The notes beneath the pieces were generated by a model. It ran no database searches. It was not told the DNA's origin and worked only from the letters and a program-made list of their open reading frames with translations. Below, in pieces: positions 47,601 to 60,995 of a stretch of DNA of 61,424 nucleotides (its first letter is position 1; each line of letters begins with the position of its first letter). Position numbers and translations under genes: made by a program. The stretch is from Lenisia limosa. Its lineage: Eukaryota; Breviatea. The stretch is from positions 1 to 61,424 of the forward strand of contig LPNZ01003674.1 in NCBI GenBank assembly GCA_001655205.1, given 5' to 3'.

Positions 47601-48404
47601 GGCATGATTTCTTCTCTTCCCATCACTGAGATCGTCTACACCTGCGAAGGCTACAAGTGGACCGCCACTTCCACCAGCTCCATGATCTGCGAAGAGGAGG
47701 TTATCTCTACCACCACTGAGGAAGAAGAGTCTTCCGGAAGCTCCATTGACAACATTGATGAAGGTATGTTTTTATTTGTTATTATCCCCCCTCCCCCCTT
47801 GTATTTTGATCTCACTATTCTAGTTATCATCCAATCTACCGCCGCTGACGAATCTTTCTTCTCATCTTCAACTGGTACCGCTATTGGTCTCTCCGCTCTC
47901 CTCGCTGTCGGTGCTGCCGCTGTCTTCATCTTTGTTGCCAAGGGCGTAGGAGGGGTGCTTTATTTCATATTTGATCTTTCAACTCGTTTTGTTATCTCAC
48001 CATTTCAGTCCAAGGACGACAAGGCCAAGGCTGACGACACCCCAATGGACTTCGTTGAGTCTTCCGCTGCCACTTTCACTGTCGACTCCGGCTCCAACCT
48101 CACCTCTGACGGCACCACTGGTGGCGGAGCTACTCTGGACTCCTCTTTCCTTGGTGAGCTTTCTTATTGATCTTTCGTAGCCGCATCATTCAAATTTTTT
48201 CCAATCTCCATCTTATCTCCCTATTATACTGAACTTTACTGTTTAGGCTCTGTTGACCTTTCCTCTGCCAACGAGACTATGGGTACCGGCATGGACGACG
48301 GCATGACCACCGGCTCCTCCGGCTCCTCCATGGACGGCTCCGGCTCTTCTGTCGGCAACACTACTGGCAACACCACCGGCACTCTTGACGGCACTGTTGT
48401 CTAA
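44615..48404 (+). CDS. Cysteine-rich type I surface protein (Giardia VSP/HCMp-like architecture)
   Basis: The signal peptide is MKFLFLFALLAAVFA. The first ectodomain part is low in cysteine and beta-rich (DDLSVAALTQATVDTIF, ALVKATLAETSYTPTF, LGVLAWDEVSKNLYTVMT). From about 46350 it becomes a furin-like, C-x-x-C-rich region: SKCKTCDTGNLDVCTSC, LCSDDFPNCAECSLADSC, CMTGCDKCTADGLNTEC, QCLLCSGTGCSECYG. An acidic stalk (STTTEEEESSGSS) leads to one membrane helix (IGLSALLAVGAAAVFIFVA), a KSKDDKAK stop-transfer and a long Gly/Ser/Thr cytoplasmic tail ending NTTGTLDGTVV. The architecture matches cysteine-rich membrane proteins of diplomonads, but the tail is not the short conserved VSP tail. About eight exons; exons are long and codons end mostly in C or T, unlike neighbouring genes, which suggests high expression. 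Ligand or function unknown. Confidence 0.88.
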
Positions 48405-48695
48405 GTCGTTCGTTTTGTATCTTTCTCTGCTTTCTTCCACGTCTTCTTCTTGTATCTTTCTTTGTCTTGATTTTGCCTTCGTATTCCGCCCCATCACTTT
48501 GGTGGGTGTGATCACAGCTTGGCGGACTTTTCCGACTGTGAGGTGTTTTGTATTTATACATTAGTCCAACAAATTATGGAGGTCCATGGGTCTTTTTTGA
48601 TGTAAGGGTGGAATGGAAAATACAAGGGCTCCGAGGAATTGACACAATGAGAAATTACAGTGTCTGTAAGGAAATAACTTTCAAATTAGACACTA

Positions 48696-48801
48696 CTACT
48701 TTTATTGCGATTTGTAACAATAACCCTAACGCAAGGGTGAATGGAAAAAACACACAAACCCGTGAACTACTTTTATTGCGATTTGTAACAATAACCCCAA
48801 C
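48696..48801. repeat. 35-bp direct repeat with 71-bp period
   Basis: A 35-bp sequence starting ctacttttattgcgattt occurs at 48696-48730 and 48767-48801 with one difference (ccctaac versus ccccaac). A shared gaatggaaaa word between and before the copies suggests an older, decayed tandem duplication from about 48600. Confidence 0.85.
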
Positions 48802-49059
48802 ACATCAACATCAAAAGTTATGAAAAGCTTCAGAAAGTTGTTTGTCAAAATCTCTTGGGTCACCCAACGCATTTATATACGTTCCTCTCTGTGACTCTTC
48901 AGAAATAGCCTACTAAAGTTAGGTTTTTTTTGGGATGTGTCAGAGTTCCACAATTGAAGAAACATGACAAAGCGCCAGAATACCAGCATAATGTTGAAAT
49001 CTTCTTTGTGACTCAGACTCAAATCATAACTGAAGGGTGAAATCAAAAGGGACGGTAGC

Positions 49060-49079
49060 GGGCTGTTGATCAACAGCCC
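49060..49079. repeat. Perfect 20-bp palindrome
   Basis: GGGCTGTTGATCAACAGCCC equals its own reverse complement. It stands alone in non-coding DNA between convergent genes, followed by a C-rich stretch. Confidence 0.9.
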
Positions 49080-49321
49080 CTGGTAAAGTGGTACCATGTG
49101 CCCCCCTCCCCTTTCCATATCATATGATGTATTATTGGACAAATTGTATTCAGTATGACAAACTCCAGCGTCCCCTCCCCTCCCGATACCACATGCACCG
49201 ACATGGCTGTATCATTGCCATTATGATGTGACACATACAGTATAATAATAAAACAATAAACCACGCTCAGTGGTGTTGTAGGTCAAGGCTCGTGAATGTA
49301 AAAGAGAATAACAAATTACCC

Positions 49322-49421
49322 CCATTTGCATATTGGAGAGACCATTTGCATATTGGAGAGGCCATTTACATATTGGAGAGGCCATTTGCATATTGGAAAG
49401 GCCATTTGCATATTGGGGGGG
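49322..49421. repeat. 20-bp minisatellite, five copies, running into poly-G and a gap
   Basis: Five head-to-tail copies of ccatttgcatattggagagg, with single-base changes in some (acca, ttac, gaaa). The last copy merges into a run of 13 G and then, after catttgaa, the 106-N gap. There are no spacers, so it is a simple tandem array. Confidence 0.92.
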
Positions 49422-49435
49422 GGGGGGCATTTGAA

Positions 49436-49541
49436 NNNNNNNNNNNNNNNNNNNNNNNNNNNNNNNNNNNNNNNNNNNNNNNNNNNNNNNNNNNNNNNNN
49501 NNNNNNNNNNNNNNNNNNNNNNNNNNNNNNNNNNNNNNNNN
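49436..49541. other. Assembly gap (106 N)
   Basis: An N-run beside the 20-bp minisatellite and a poly-G tract; the array probably continues in it. Confidence 0.98.
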
Positions 49542-49592
49542 GCAATACATCCCAGTCTACGGGGTGTAATATTGGAGGCTTTGGGATCAATA

Positions 49593-51817
49593 CTACCCAG
49601 TCGTTTCACCAGACTTTTTATTACTATCTGCTCTGTGATAAGTGTTCAACCAACCACATATTCTTGATGAAAGATTGAGAAGCAGGAACTTCATCAGCTT
49701 CCTTCAGGTACTCAATTAATGCCAACGCCTTACGTTTGTAGTATTCAATCGTTGTTTCAAACGAGATTGTCCATAAGGCAACAGGAAGAGCCTACTCTTA
49801 TCATTGCGTATTACAAAAAAAGAAAGTTCAATCAGACACAACGTAAAATCATATCAGGGCACTTAGGGAATCCTTAAAAGTTATGTAATCCTCAAACCAC
49901 TGTCTGCTTCAATAAAGTGTCAACCAGTGGTGCTATGGTTTTAAATTCTGTATATAAGTCTCTATAAGGGGTAAGAGAGGTTACCATTTGAAATCACTCA
50001 CGATGGCACGAGTGGCTTGGGAAGATCAGGGTCACCTAAAAAGGAATGTGAACAGAGATTGCCTTACTCGTGTATTCCCTTATTTCTTGAAGATAGTTGA
50101 TTCTAAGAATTGAATAATGATTGTACATCGGGGGTCTTAATACCTTAAACTTGTCAATATCTAGAGTTCGTGAGACAAACCAAATAATAACATCACTCCC
50201 CATTTGAAGCCCATCATACCAATTATAGATAGTGGCAACCTTGAGGAAATAGCCATATGTAAATTCAATTCGCCCTATAGCTTGTTTAATAAAAGTCGCT
50301 TTACTCACTGGGAAAAGTCCTTGAAGGTACAGTCCTGGAATGAAAGAAGATGAATCAGAGAGGTGTTGTGCAGAGTCCCTTTGATTGATTTCAAGAAAAA
50401 AGGCAAGCATTTCAATCATCTACATCATTAAAAAGAATATGTGCAGCCCAACATTATTCACCCTTTCTTTGTTTTTTCCAATAACGACCGCAGTACGAAA
50501 TGTTGTCAAAAAGGAGGTAACTGCGCTAAAAGATGAGTCCTCTTACGGAAAATGTCATACAAACTCATCCAATGACAATATGAGATAATAATATACTAAC
50601 TACATATTATATGTACATAGTAGATAATATATACGATATATAGCTGTGTAAAAATCTATACACGTATGTATATCAAATGTTATACCTGCAACAGCTTACA
50701 TAGCAAAAAATGAATAGTTGAGATTTTCTGTCATCGGATTTGTTTCCATCTTGAAAGGTGGAAGACGAAGTGGCCAAAGAGTCTCAAAATTCATGGCAAA
50801 CTTCTCAACAGATTTATCAAACAAGGCAAGAGCAGAACGGAAGTCCTAAGCTGTAAGTGAATACATGTTTGAAACCAACAAGATCAACCATAAAGTGGCT
50901 CAGATCTGATCCCAATTCATGTATGTTTGGTTCCAACTAAAGAATAAGTACAAAAACAACAACATCACTCACATTAGGCCTTAACACCAGATATCGTTTT
51001 AAGTGATCATAAGGTATGGAAATTAGGAGCACGTAGATCTTCTCAGCTTTTCCCTTTATAGCTGATGGGACAGAAAACACAACACCAATGCTTATGGCGT
51101 CAAACTTCTCTAACATTAGAAACTAAAACTGTTACAGATGGTTTAAGGCTAATGTGCAGAATCTGAACTCATAACAACAACATACTTTTTGTTCCATGCC
51201 TGCAGACATTTCACGGCAAATTTCACCTGAAATTGTTGACTTAAAAATATATCCAGCATCGTACCCCACTCTTCATACCATTCAGCGCATGGGCCATGAA
51301 TTCAGCTTGATCCGGGTGGCCAAAGTAATTCAGCCCCTTCCATCTTCGAATACACTTGGGCCCTGTTATATCATCCCAGTTGACAATCATAATGTTCTTG
51401 ATGACTTTGCTGTCCTTAAGAGTCGGGTCATCTTCTGTGGAGGATTAAAGTGATGGTATTCCTTCATATCTCTAAACATCCTGAAAGCTTCCCCCTTCAG
51501 TCGTTAATAATATATTATACCTTTTAGGCTTATCAAAATGACTTTTTATTATTTCATTTTTTTAAAAAAACCGCAATATTCTTACTGACATCGAGATGTC
51601 ACAGGTACTTTACGCACAAAAACTTAAACAGAAAATCAACAAGTTTTTTAAACACCTCATTGTTATTGTTATATAAGGAGAGAAGACAATATCATATAAA
51701 GATTGGAGAACAGCCATTCATACCAAGATGAACTTCAGCTATTGGTTCTTCTTCTTGGGTTTTGTTTTTCACAAAGCCCATAAAAGTACCGAAAAGGCTT
51801 TCTTTCTTCTCGCTCAT
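49593..51817 (-). CDS. C9orf72: C9orf72-like DENN protein
   Basis: The start (51815-51817) gives MSEKKESLFGTFMGFVKN. Then KNIMIVNWDDITGPKCIR, RWKGLNYFGHPDQAEFMA, HALNGEICREMSAGMEQK, FDAISIGVVFSVPSAIKG, AEKIYVLLISIPYDHLKR, YLVLRPN follow: a longin/DENN start. These align in order with C9orf72: the W-D-N-I-L-G-P-R-x-x-x-x-W motif, N-H-T-L-N-G-E-I, and the V-I-I-V-S-L-I-F strand. Later exons keep FIPGLYLQGLFPVSK (C9orf72 has a GLFVQGLLKDS-type motif here), the catalytic-domain-like IGRIEFTYGYFLKV, and TIEYYKRKALALIEYLKE near the end (family R-K-A-L-T-L-I-K-Y-I). In animals C9orf72 works with SMCR8 and WDR41 in autophagy, lysosome and small-GTPase control. About ten exons, roughly 400 aa. Another longin-DENN protein is possible, but motif order favours C9orf72. 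Confidence 0.75.
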
Positions 51818-52086
51818 CTTCCCTTTCGCAATCTCCTTGGGGGGAGGCTGGTATGATATGATGTTACATAGGGGGTATGTGGGAGTTCAGCGTCCGCGTT
51901 GTGTTGTGCTGGCTTGTATTGGGCAATGATGGATGTATATGTGGTTATTTGTCGTGATGTGATACTGATGTAAGATATGGTCAATTGGTTTTTTTTTGAG
52001 GGGGGGGGGGCGGCGGCTGCGTGGTCAATTATTTTTTAAAAAAAGGAACAAATCAATAGCACATTAGCAAGAGCACAATAGTATTA
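51818..52086. other. Divergent intergenic region with poly-G tract
   Basis: Between the C9orf72-like start and the first supported exon of the coiled-coil gene. It contains tracts of T, G (10 at about 52000) and A in close succession. The first exon and start codon of the plus-strand gene probably lie here (one candidate is atggtcaattg followed by a gtttt donor at about 51977), but I cannot fix it. Confidence 0.45.
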
Positions 52087-55000
52087 GGAAAGAAAAAAAG
52101 GCAAAGGCGTAAAGTTGATCCCTCGTTGTCTGAGGAAGAACTTCAACAAGTCGCCCCGCCTCTTCCCCCGCGTCAACTCAGGCAGCTTGCAGGAAATAAC
52201 GAAAAACCTGCTTTCTTCACGAAAGAAAATCTTGAAGAAAGGTTCTCCGCAAGAAAGTCTTGGAAACAGCACCCTCCTATTACTCCTCACCTCCACACGT
52301 TCTATGAATACAACTGGTCGTTAGCCTCAAGCACTGCAACTCCTCTTCGTTTTAAAACGGTTCGAGAGGATTTGTTTTTTTTTACTCTGGGTGTTGATAA
52401 ATGCGCCCCCACCCAGCTTGTCATATTCTAGGAAGAACCAAAACAGAAGAAGAAGTCTTGTTGTTGCGTCCAATAATGGAAACTATCGGAAGTGTGCTTG
52501 ACTTAAGACACCGAGGCCTTGTCCTGAGGGAGAAAGTCTGTGTTGTTGTCAGCTTCACACGTTCGGGAAAGGAGCGCGGTGATGGTAGGAAGGGCTCTCA
52601 CTGAAGTCGTTTCGCCATCTTGATATTCATTCATGGTTCATTCCTTTTAGCGAACCTGAACGCCGGCTGGGAGCTGAGTGAACTGATTAAGCAGTACTGC
52701 AAACCATCTGTTCCAGCAAAGCTTGAGATTTTGGTTGGTGGCATGTTCCCTAGATATTTCTGTAGCTAGCCACTGGGTTTAACTTCACCACAGGACTACC
52801 CCTCAGTCGGATCAGTGCCCCTTGGGTATGCGCCACCAATCACGAGATTTGCTGTATTCTTCCACTGTCGAATCCAGGCTCTCCCTCTCATCGCATTCAA
52901 TGCAACGAGTGAGTATCTAGTTACTCTTTTTTGGGGCGAACGTTTAATCATTCGTGATTTACCTTTTTAGAAACAACATTGTCAGGATTCCCTGCTTCCT
53001 TTTCTGTCAAATGCAAGCAACAAGGCAAGTACTCTTTATCGTAGGCTTCAATTTATTGTCCTTTTTAATGGGGCGTTTTTTACCATGATGAACGTCTTTC
53101 ACTTTTTAGGGACGCTGAAGTAGATATACGGCATTTTTTTCACATAGAAAGCGGATGTATTGAAACATGTTTGAAAGAGAGACGAGTTGAACAAGGTTTG
53201 GAATTGAGTATGTCATGATCATTAAAGCGTAAGAAGCAGTGCGGTGAACTGTTACGTGTCCAGTTTTTCTTAGTCTTTAGGGGTGGCAGCTGATACACTT
53301 TTCCTTCAAGGTCTTCCCACTCGTTATTTTACAGAAGCAAAAGATAGTGAGCAAGCTGGATGTGGAGGGTGATGAAAGAGTCTAATAAACTATCTATTAA
53401 TGCATCACACCAATAAAAATGTTCAGGCACGTATCCATCTTCTGACGTAATTCTGATGGTCTTCTCTTCAATAGCGTAAGGGAGATCCGTTTAACTGTTA
53501 CATCTTAAGCCCTTTTCATTTTTATAACGCTTCAGACCCGTTAAGAGAGTGGAGTGGATTTCTGAACCGAATACGCTTAATGTACGCCCGTCACTTAAGC
53601 CTATCTTATTCCCAATTCGCCCGAAACAGACAAAACTTCGTATGCGGATAATAGGGGTGGCTTTACTGGTTTTGACAGTCGCTGCTGAGCAAATCTCACA
53701 TTTTAGCTGGTATCACGTTCTCCTGTTTTATCCAATTTCGATCATATGTTGAAGCATGCCACGCTTTTAAGATTTTGTGTGACTCTACTCTCACGAGGAA
53801 ATCTGTTGAAGGAGCATGTATGCTACTTAATTCTGTGCTATACTATGATGATGACTGTTTAATGCTGTTCTTCACATCCCAGTACCCTCTGTGTTGGCAT
53901 CCCATTTCACCACCGAATTCGACTTTTCTGCCTATTTATCTGCAAAAGCAATTCGTGAGAGAAAGTTCAAAAAGGAGCAAGAAAAACTGAACAAATTAAA
54001 GTGGGTTGCGAATGGACCAACGTCGTTATTTGAACATTATATTCATTTTTTCATTATTATTGTTGATGTTTTGTGTTTTACTATTCAGAGAAGAGAAGAG
54101 GAGAGTGAAGAAGGAAGAGGAGCTGAGGAAAATGAGAGAAAGAGAAGAGAAAAAAAGACAAGCTGAAGAAGAAGAACGAAAAAAACGGAAAGAAAAAGAA
54201 GCGCAGAAGAAGCTAGAAGAAGAAGAGAAGAAGCGGAAGCAAGAGGAGGAAAGGTAAGCCAGAGGTCTATATGGATTGTAATAATCATCATTTTCACTTT
54301 TCAAATTGTATCAATGGAATGACTTTCTCATTACCATGTAGGTTGAAGAAAGAAGAAGCAGAACGGAAGAGATTGGAAGAAATTGAGCGTCAGAAGGAGT
54401 TGGCCCGCCAAGCCCGTGTCAAGGCCGAAGAAGAAGCACGGGAAAGGGAAAAGGCTGAGGTTCTTGCCGCACAGGAGGAGTTGAAGAGAGTCAGAGCCAG
54501 GAGGAAAGCAGAAGAAAGAATGCAGAAGTTGAAGAAGTACAAAGAAGAAGCCCAGTGGTGGGTAGATAGAGATAAGAACGCAGCAGAGTCACAAGAAAGA
54601 GGCTACTTGAGAAGCATTCTCAACCATGACTATTTAGAGGAAGAAGAGGAAGAAGATGCTGAAGAAGAAGAAGGAAGTGCTGGTGAAGAAAAAACGGAAG
54701 TACATATTTTTGATCAGGTCACTCTTGAAGTATCTACTTTACTGAGTGATGAGAATGACGTCACTACGTTTGAATCTGAGGCAGTGGGGCGATGGGAGGA
54801 AGGAAGTGACAAGCTTGCATGGCTTGTTGGTCTTGATGGCGTGGCTCGATGTGAGGCGGTGGAGGAGGAGGAAGAGAAAATCAGAAGTCGAAGAATAAAG
54901 AACAAGCAGTTGCAGAAGAAGATCCATGAAGAAGCAAAGAGTGTTGAGTTGCTGAAGTTAGAGAGAGAAGTGTCGGAGAAGCGTTTGAAAGAAGCGCTTA

Positions 55001-55734
55001 CACGGCCGAAGAAGCCGATAAGGCTGTCCCCTGAGCCTGTCAAGGTGGAGCGGAGATTGATTTCAAGGCTGGGTTTCCCATCAGTAGCATCATCCGCCGC
55101 CATCAAGAATACCAATGTTCGTCCAACCCCACAAACTGCTAAAGCCCCTCAGAGACCCCAGAAATCAGTCAAATCCAAACCATCACCTACCCCCACTACT
55201 CAGTTACCACACCCCAAGTCTACTGTTGCCCCCAAGTTGTCACCCCCCAAAACTCAAGAAAAACCAATGACTTTCCCAAGTAACTCTTCTCCCCCTCTGT
55301 ATGGTTGTAGATTATTGTCCAATTTGTTCATATCTTCATTTCCTTTAGAACTGCAATGAAGGAAGAGAAAGAAGCACGTGCGGAAGCGGCGGAACTCGTC
55401 AAGAAAAAAACTATCCAGACTAGAACAGCTGTGAAATTCAACCCCAACGCTACTGGTAATTGGGATTGTTTTACTGAGGTGTTGGAAGTACGTCGTGTGT
55501 TTTTTTCCTTTTTTTTTTTTTCAATCATATTTTGACGGTAATCTTCATTTCCAAGTTCTAATTCTAACAGTGAAGTCATCGAACGAGGTGAAAAAGCAGA
55601 TCCTAGTCAGCCGTGAGCGCCAGGCTGAAGTCAATGTTCTCAAGGCAAAGATCAAATTGGCTGAGATGGAAAAGTCTGCCCGATTACTAAGAGCAAAAAT
55701 GCTCAAAGACAAAATGAAAAATAATTTAAAATAA
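52087..55734 (+). CDS. Unrecognised protein with Lys/Glu-rich coiled coil (start not fixed)
   Basis: The first clear exon reads KKKRQRRKVDPSLSEEEL, APPLPPRQLRQLAGNNEK, HPPITPHLHTFYEYNW. Smaller exons follow: TEEEVLLLRPIMETIGSV, LREKVCVVVSFTRSGKE, LNAGWELSELIKQYCKPS, GYAPPITRFAVFFHCRIQ, KNNIVRIPCFLFCQMQAT, LFLQGLPTRYFTEAKDS. After about 53880 it becomes FDFSAYLSAKAIRERKF and a very long charged helix (repeats of EEERKKRKEKEAQKKLEE type), then an acidic stretch, RRIKNKQLQKKIHEEAK, a Pro-rich linker (PSPTPTTQLPHPKSTVAP) and a final helical exon ending AEMEKSARLLRAKMLKDK. The N-terminal part looks like beta-sandwich modules. A cytoskeletal or flagellar scaffold is plausible but not shown. It may be two genes, with a break near 53700-53880. 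Confidence 0.55.
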
Positions 55735-55995
55735 ATCAAAGGGATCAATTTGATACAAGAAACATAATATAATACTACTTCACACAAGTTAAATACAATA
55801 AACTAATAGCTGGAGTCAGCTCCATGGAAATGAGGTTCTGGGGACGGAGTATGGGCTGTTGTGATTAGAAAAAAAAAAAAAGAGAGGGGAGGGGGATCAA
55901 TGCAAGATATTGGTATTAAAAAACAAAAAGCTCAAATAAAGGGAGAACGGTGAAGCCAAATCCAAGACAACAACTCTGATATAAGATTGCATGGA

Positions 55996-58963
<2,968 letters not shown>

Positions 58964-59276
58964 TTAGACTCCTAATTAGTTATAAACTCGAGATGTAGTA
59001 TCTTTCTAACGTCTTCTATCCCGCTAGTGCGTCCATCTATCACCACAAAACATATTAAACACAAACCTCTTTCTATTTTTCACTTCCCCCTTTTTTTCCT
59101 TAAACAAACGTAAAATACAAATTTCCAGATCACTGATCATATCAGATTCTTCTTTTTATTTTAAGCTAATTAGCAGTTTAAGAGAAGATCATATATTAAT
59201 ATATTAATTAAACCTAAACCACAAGGAGCTCAAAAAATAACATCTACCAAAGTCACAACATGAGCAAGCCACAACG
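58964..59276. other. Intergenic region between two minus-strand genes
   Basis: About 310 bases, AT-rich, serving as the CDKL upstream region and the 3' side of nothing obvious on the plus strand. It includes atatattaatatattaatt. No gene or motif was recognised. Confidence 0.5.
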
Positions 59277-60428
59277 TCACAAGAAGTCATCCAATTCATC
59301 CGCGTCCATTGATTCCTCAACAGTGATTTCAGGTTCATCATTTTCTTTGCAAGCCCAGGACTCCAGCCGCTTAGAAATTATCGATGGCACAATTATGGGC
59401 TTGAAGTCAAGACTTGAACTCTGAAGAAGTTCTTGCGTTGATTCAGGTTTTTGTTCACGCTGATGTAATTTAGCTTCCTCCAAATGAGGAAAAATCTTTA
59501 CCAAAGTCCGCATTGTAATTAAGATTTCTAAAGATCGTAAGGAAATAATTGAAACCTAAATTAGTCAATATAAACAACATTTCTAAGAGCAATTGACACT
59601 TTATCACCAAGTAGACGACCATAAGCTTCCAGTACAGTTTTAGAGAATGTACCTGGTTACCTAAAACAAGAAACATTTTAACAAAGTAGTTGAGTGGTCA
59701 CATAGATAACCAGATCCTTCACCACAACATGAAACTTGAAAGTTAATCACTAGATTGATGAGAATTTAGTAATATTTACCTTGACAAAATAGATAGGGTA
59801 ATTGTTGATTTTGGTGAGAAACGTTGGCTAATTGTTTGAAATCAGCTGAATTGTATATGTGGTAATTGATTTTCAAGTTTTCCCATGAAGTGCCACTGGC
59901 ATTTCTAACAGCAACCTTATTTTGAGAGAACTTCTTTGGAAGCGGTAATGGTTGTTTGACAGCATTTTCAACTGAGTTTGATGAAGAATCTTGGGTATTT
60001 TCAAAAGAAGAAAATTCGGTTGTTAGATTGGGTTTTGGGAATTCTACCGCATCTCGCTTTGGTGTAACTCCAATTTTTCTCAACCTCGCAATTGAATCTG
60101 AAAACGGTGAGTGAAATAGCAACAAACTTGACAACAATGGCGTGGTGGAAACTGATGGACTAGGATGGGGAATCAGTGATGGTTCATGAACAACAGGACT
60201 TTCAAGCAGTTTTGAAATATGGTCATCAATTTTCTGAGGGATTTCAATGTCATTAGTGTCTTGGGTTTCAGAGAAAGAGGAAGGGCCTTTGGACAATGTT
60301 GAAGGAGGATTGTTACCAAAAGAATTAAAGCCTAACTTTGGGCAAACAATTCGTCTCAAATGTGGCTTTTGAAAGGATGTCACTGAAGAAAGTTTATGTC
60401 TTTTGTCCATTCTTCTCACTTCGTTCAT
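59277..60428 (-). CDS. Unrecognised Ser/Pro-rich protein
   Basis: The first exon (from ATG at 60426-60428) is long and open: MNEVRRMDKRHKLSSVTS, HLRRIVCPKLGFNSFGNN, PQKIDDHISKLLESPVVH, IARLRKIGVTPKRDAVEF, PLPLPKKFSQNKVAVRNA, GTSWENLKINYHIYNSAD. A middle exon reads FSKTVLEAYGRLLGDKVS and IALRNVVYID. The last exon reads LVKIFPHLEEAKLHQREQ, QELLQSSSLDFKPIIVPS, and ends in an acidic tail, EESMDADELDDFL (stop 59277-59279). The N-terminal half is low complexity with S/T-P sites; the C-terminal half looks helical. A CDT1- or replication-licensing-type protein crossed my mind, but no diagnostic motif is present. About four or five exons. Confidence 0.6.
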
Positions 60429-60995
60429 CAAAAAAATAAAAATTACTCAATTATATTTTAGATATACCAGTAAAACGCGCAGATGTGACGCAGATATGCC
60501 ACGATATGCACATAAACTATCTTCCCCAGCATCGCATGTTCATTTTTAGACATGTCTGTCACCTTGTAGATCAATAGATCTTGCCTGGTTTGGTGATTTT
60601 TCAATGTTTCAATGTCAAGCCTTGGTTTCTTCAAGGTTTCAAGAGCCAAGAGCCAAGAGCCCGCCAAATATAACTCCTCCTACCAACACAGAAAGAACGC
60701 TGGCGGCAAAATCTAGAAACAAGTTTTGCCGAATTCAACGGACCAAGTCAAATGTAGGAACCTACGGCTATGAATCTTTGCATTCCGAGACACAGAATAA
60801 TGATCCGCTTTCTCCCTTTAACTCACCAAACTTGAACTTCAAATCCTCCTTTTCCCACTCTTCTCTTTGACATTTCAAAAATGGACACCATAACAATCAG
60901 AAACACACAATTGGACTTAAAATATGGGAAATTAAATATACATTATTTCGAAGTTACCACAAAATAGACGAGAATATCAATCATTATACACAGAA
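60429..60995. other. Intergenic region with a doubtful 88-codon plus-strand frame
   Basis: About 570 bases between two minus-strand genes. A plus-strand frame (60604-60870) starting MFQCQALVSSRFQEP and rich in N, S and P is open but short, with no homology I recognise and no intron. Short tandem words (caagagccaagagcc) occur at about 60635-60660. The upstream region of the gene at 60428 carries aaaacgcgcag, similar to the CpG motif at 17830. Confidence 0.4.

Larger units (their letters stand above)
48405..49592. other. Repeat-rich convergent intergenic region
   Basis: About 1.2 kb between the ends of two convergent genes. It holds a direct repeat with 71-bp spacing (48696-48801), a perfect 20-bp palindrome (49060-49079), a 20-bp minisatellite (49322-49421) and a 106-N gap. 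Open frames across the gap are artefacts. No gene is supported. Confidence 0.6.

Noticed and set aside
49322-49421. CRISPR-like array
   Set aside because: The repeats are head to tail with no spacers and single-base drift, in a eukaryotic genome. It is a minisatellite.
54026-54304. Minus-strand Ser/Phe-rich frames opposite the coiled-coil gene
   Set aside because: They are the antisense of Lys/Glu-rich GAA/AAG codons, a common artefact.
59277-60428. CDT1-like replication licensing factor
   Set aside because: Only vague resemblance of a proline-leucine stretch and helical C-terminus; no diagnostic motif, so left unnamed.
60604-60870. 88-codon plus-strand open frame as a real gene
   Set aside because: Short, low complexity, no recognised homology and no supporting signals; kept only as a note on the intergenic region.
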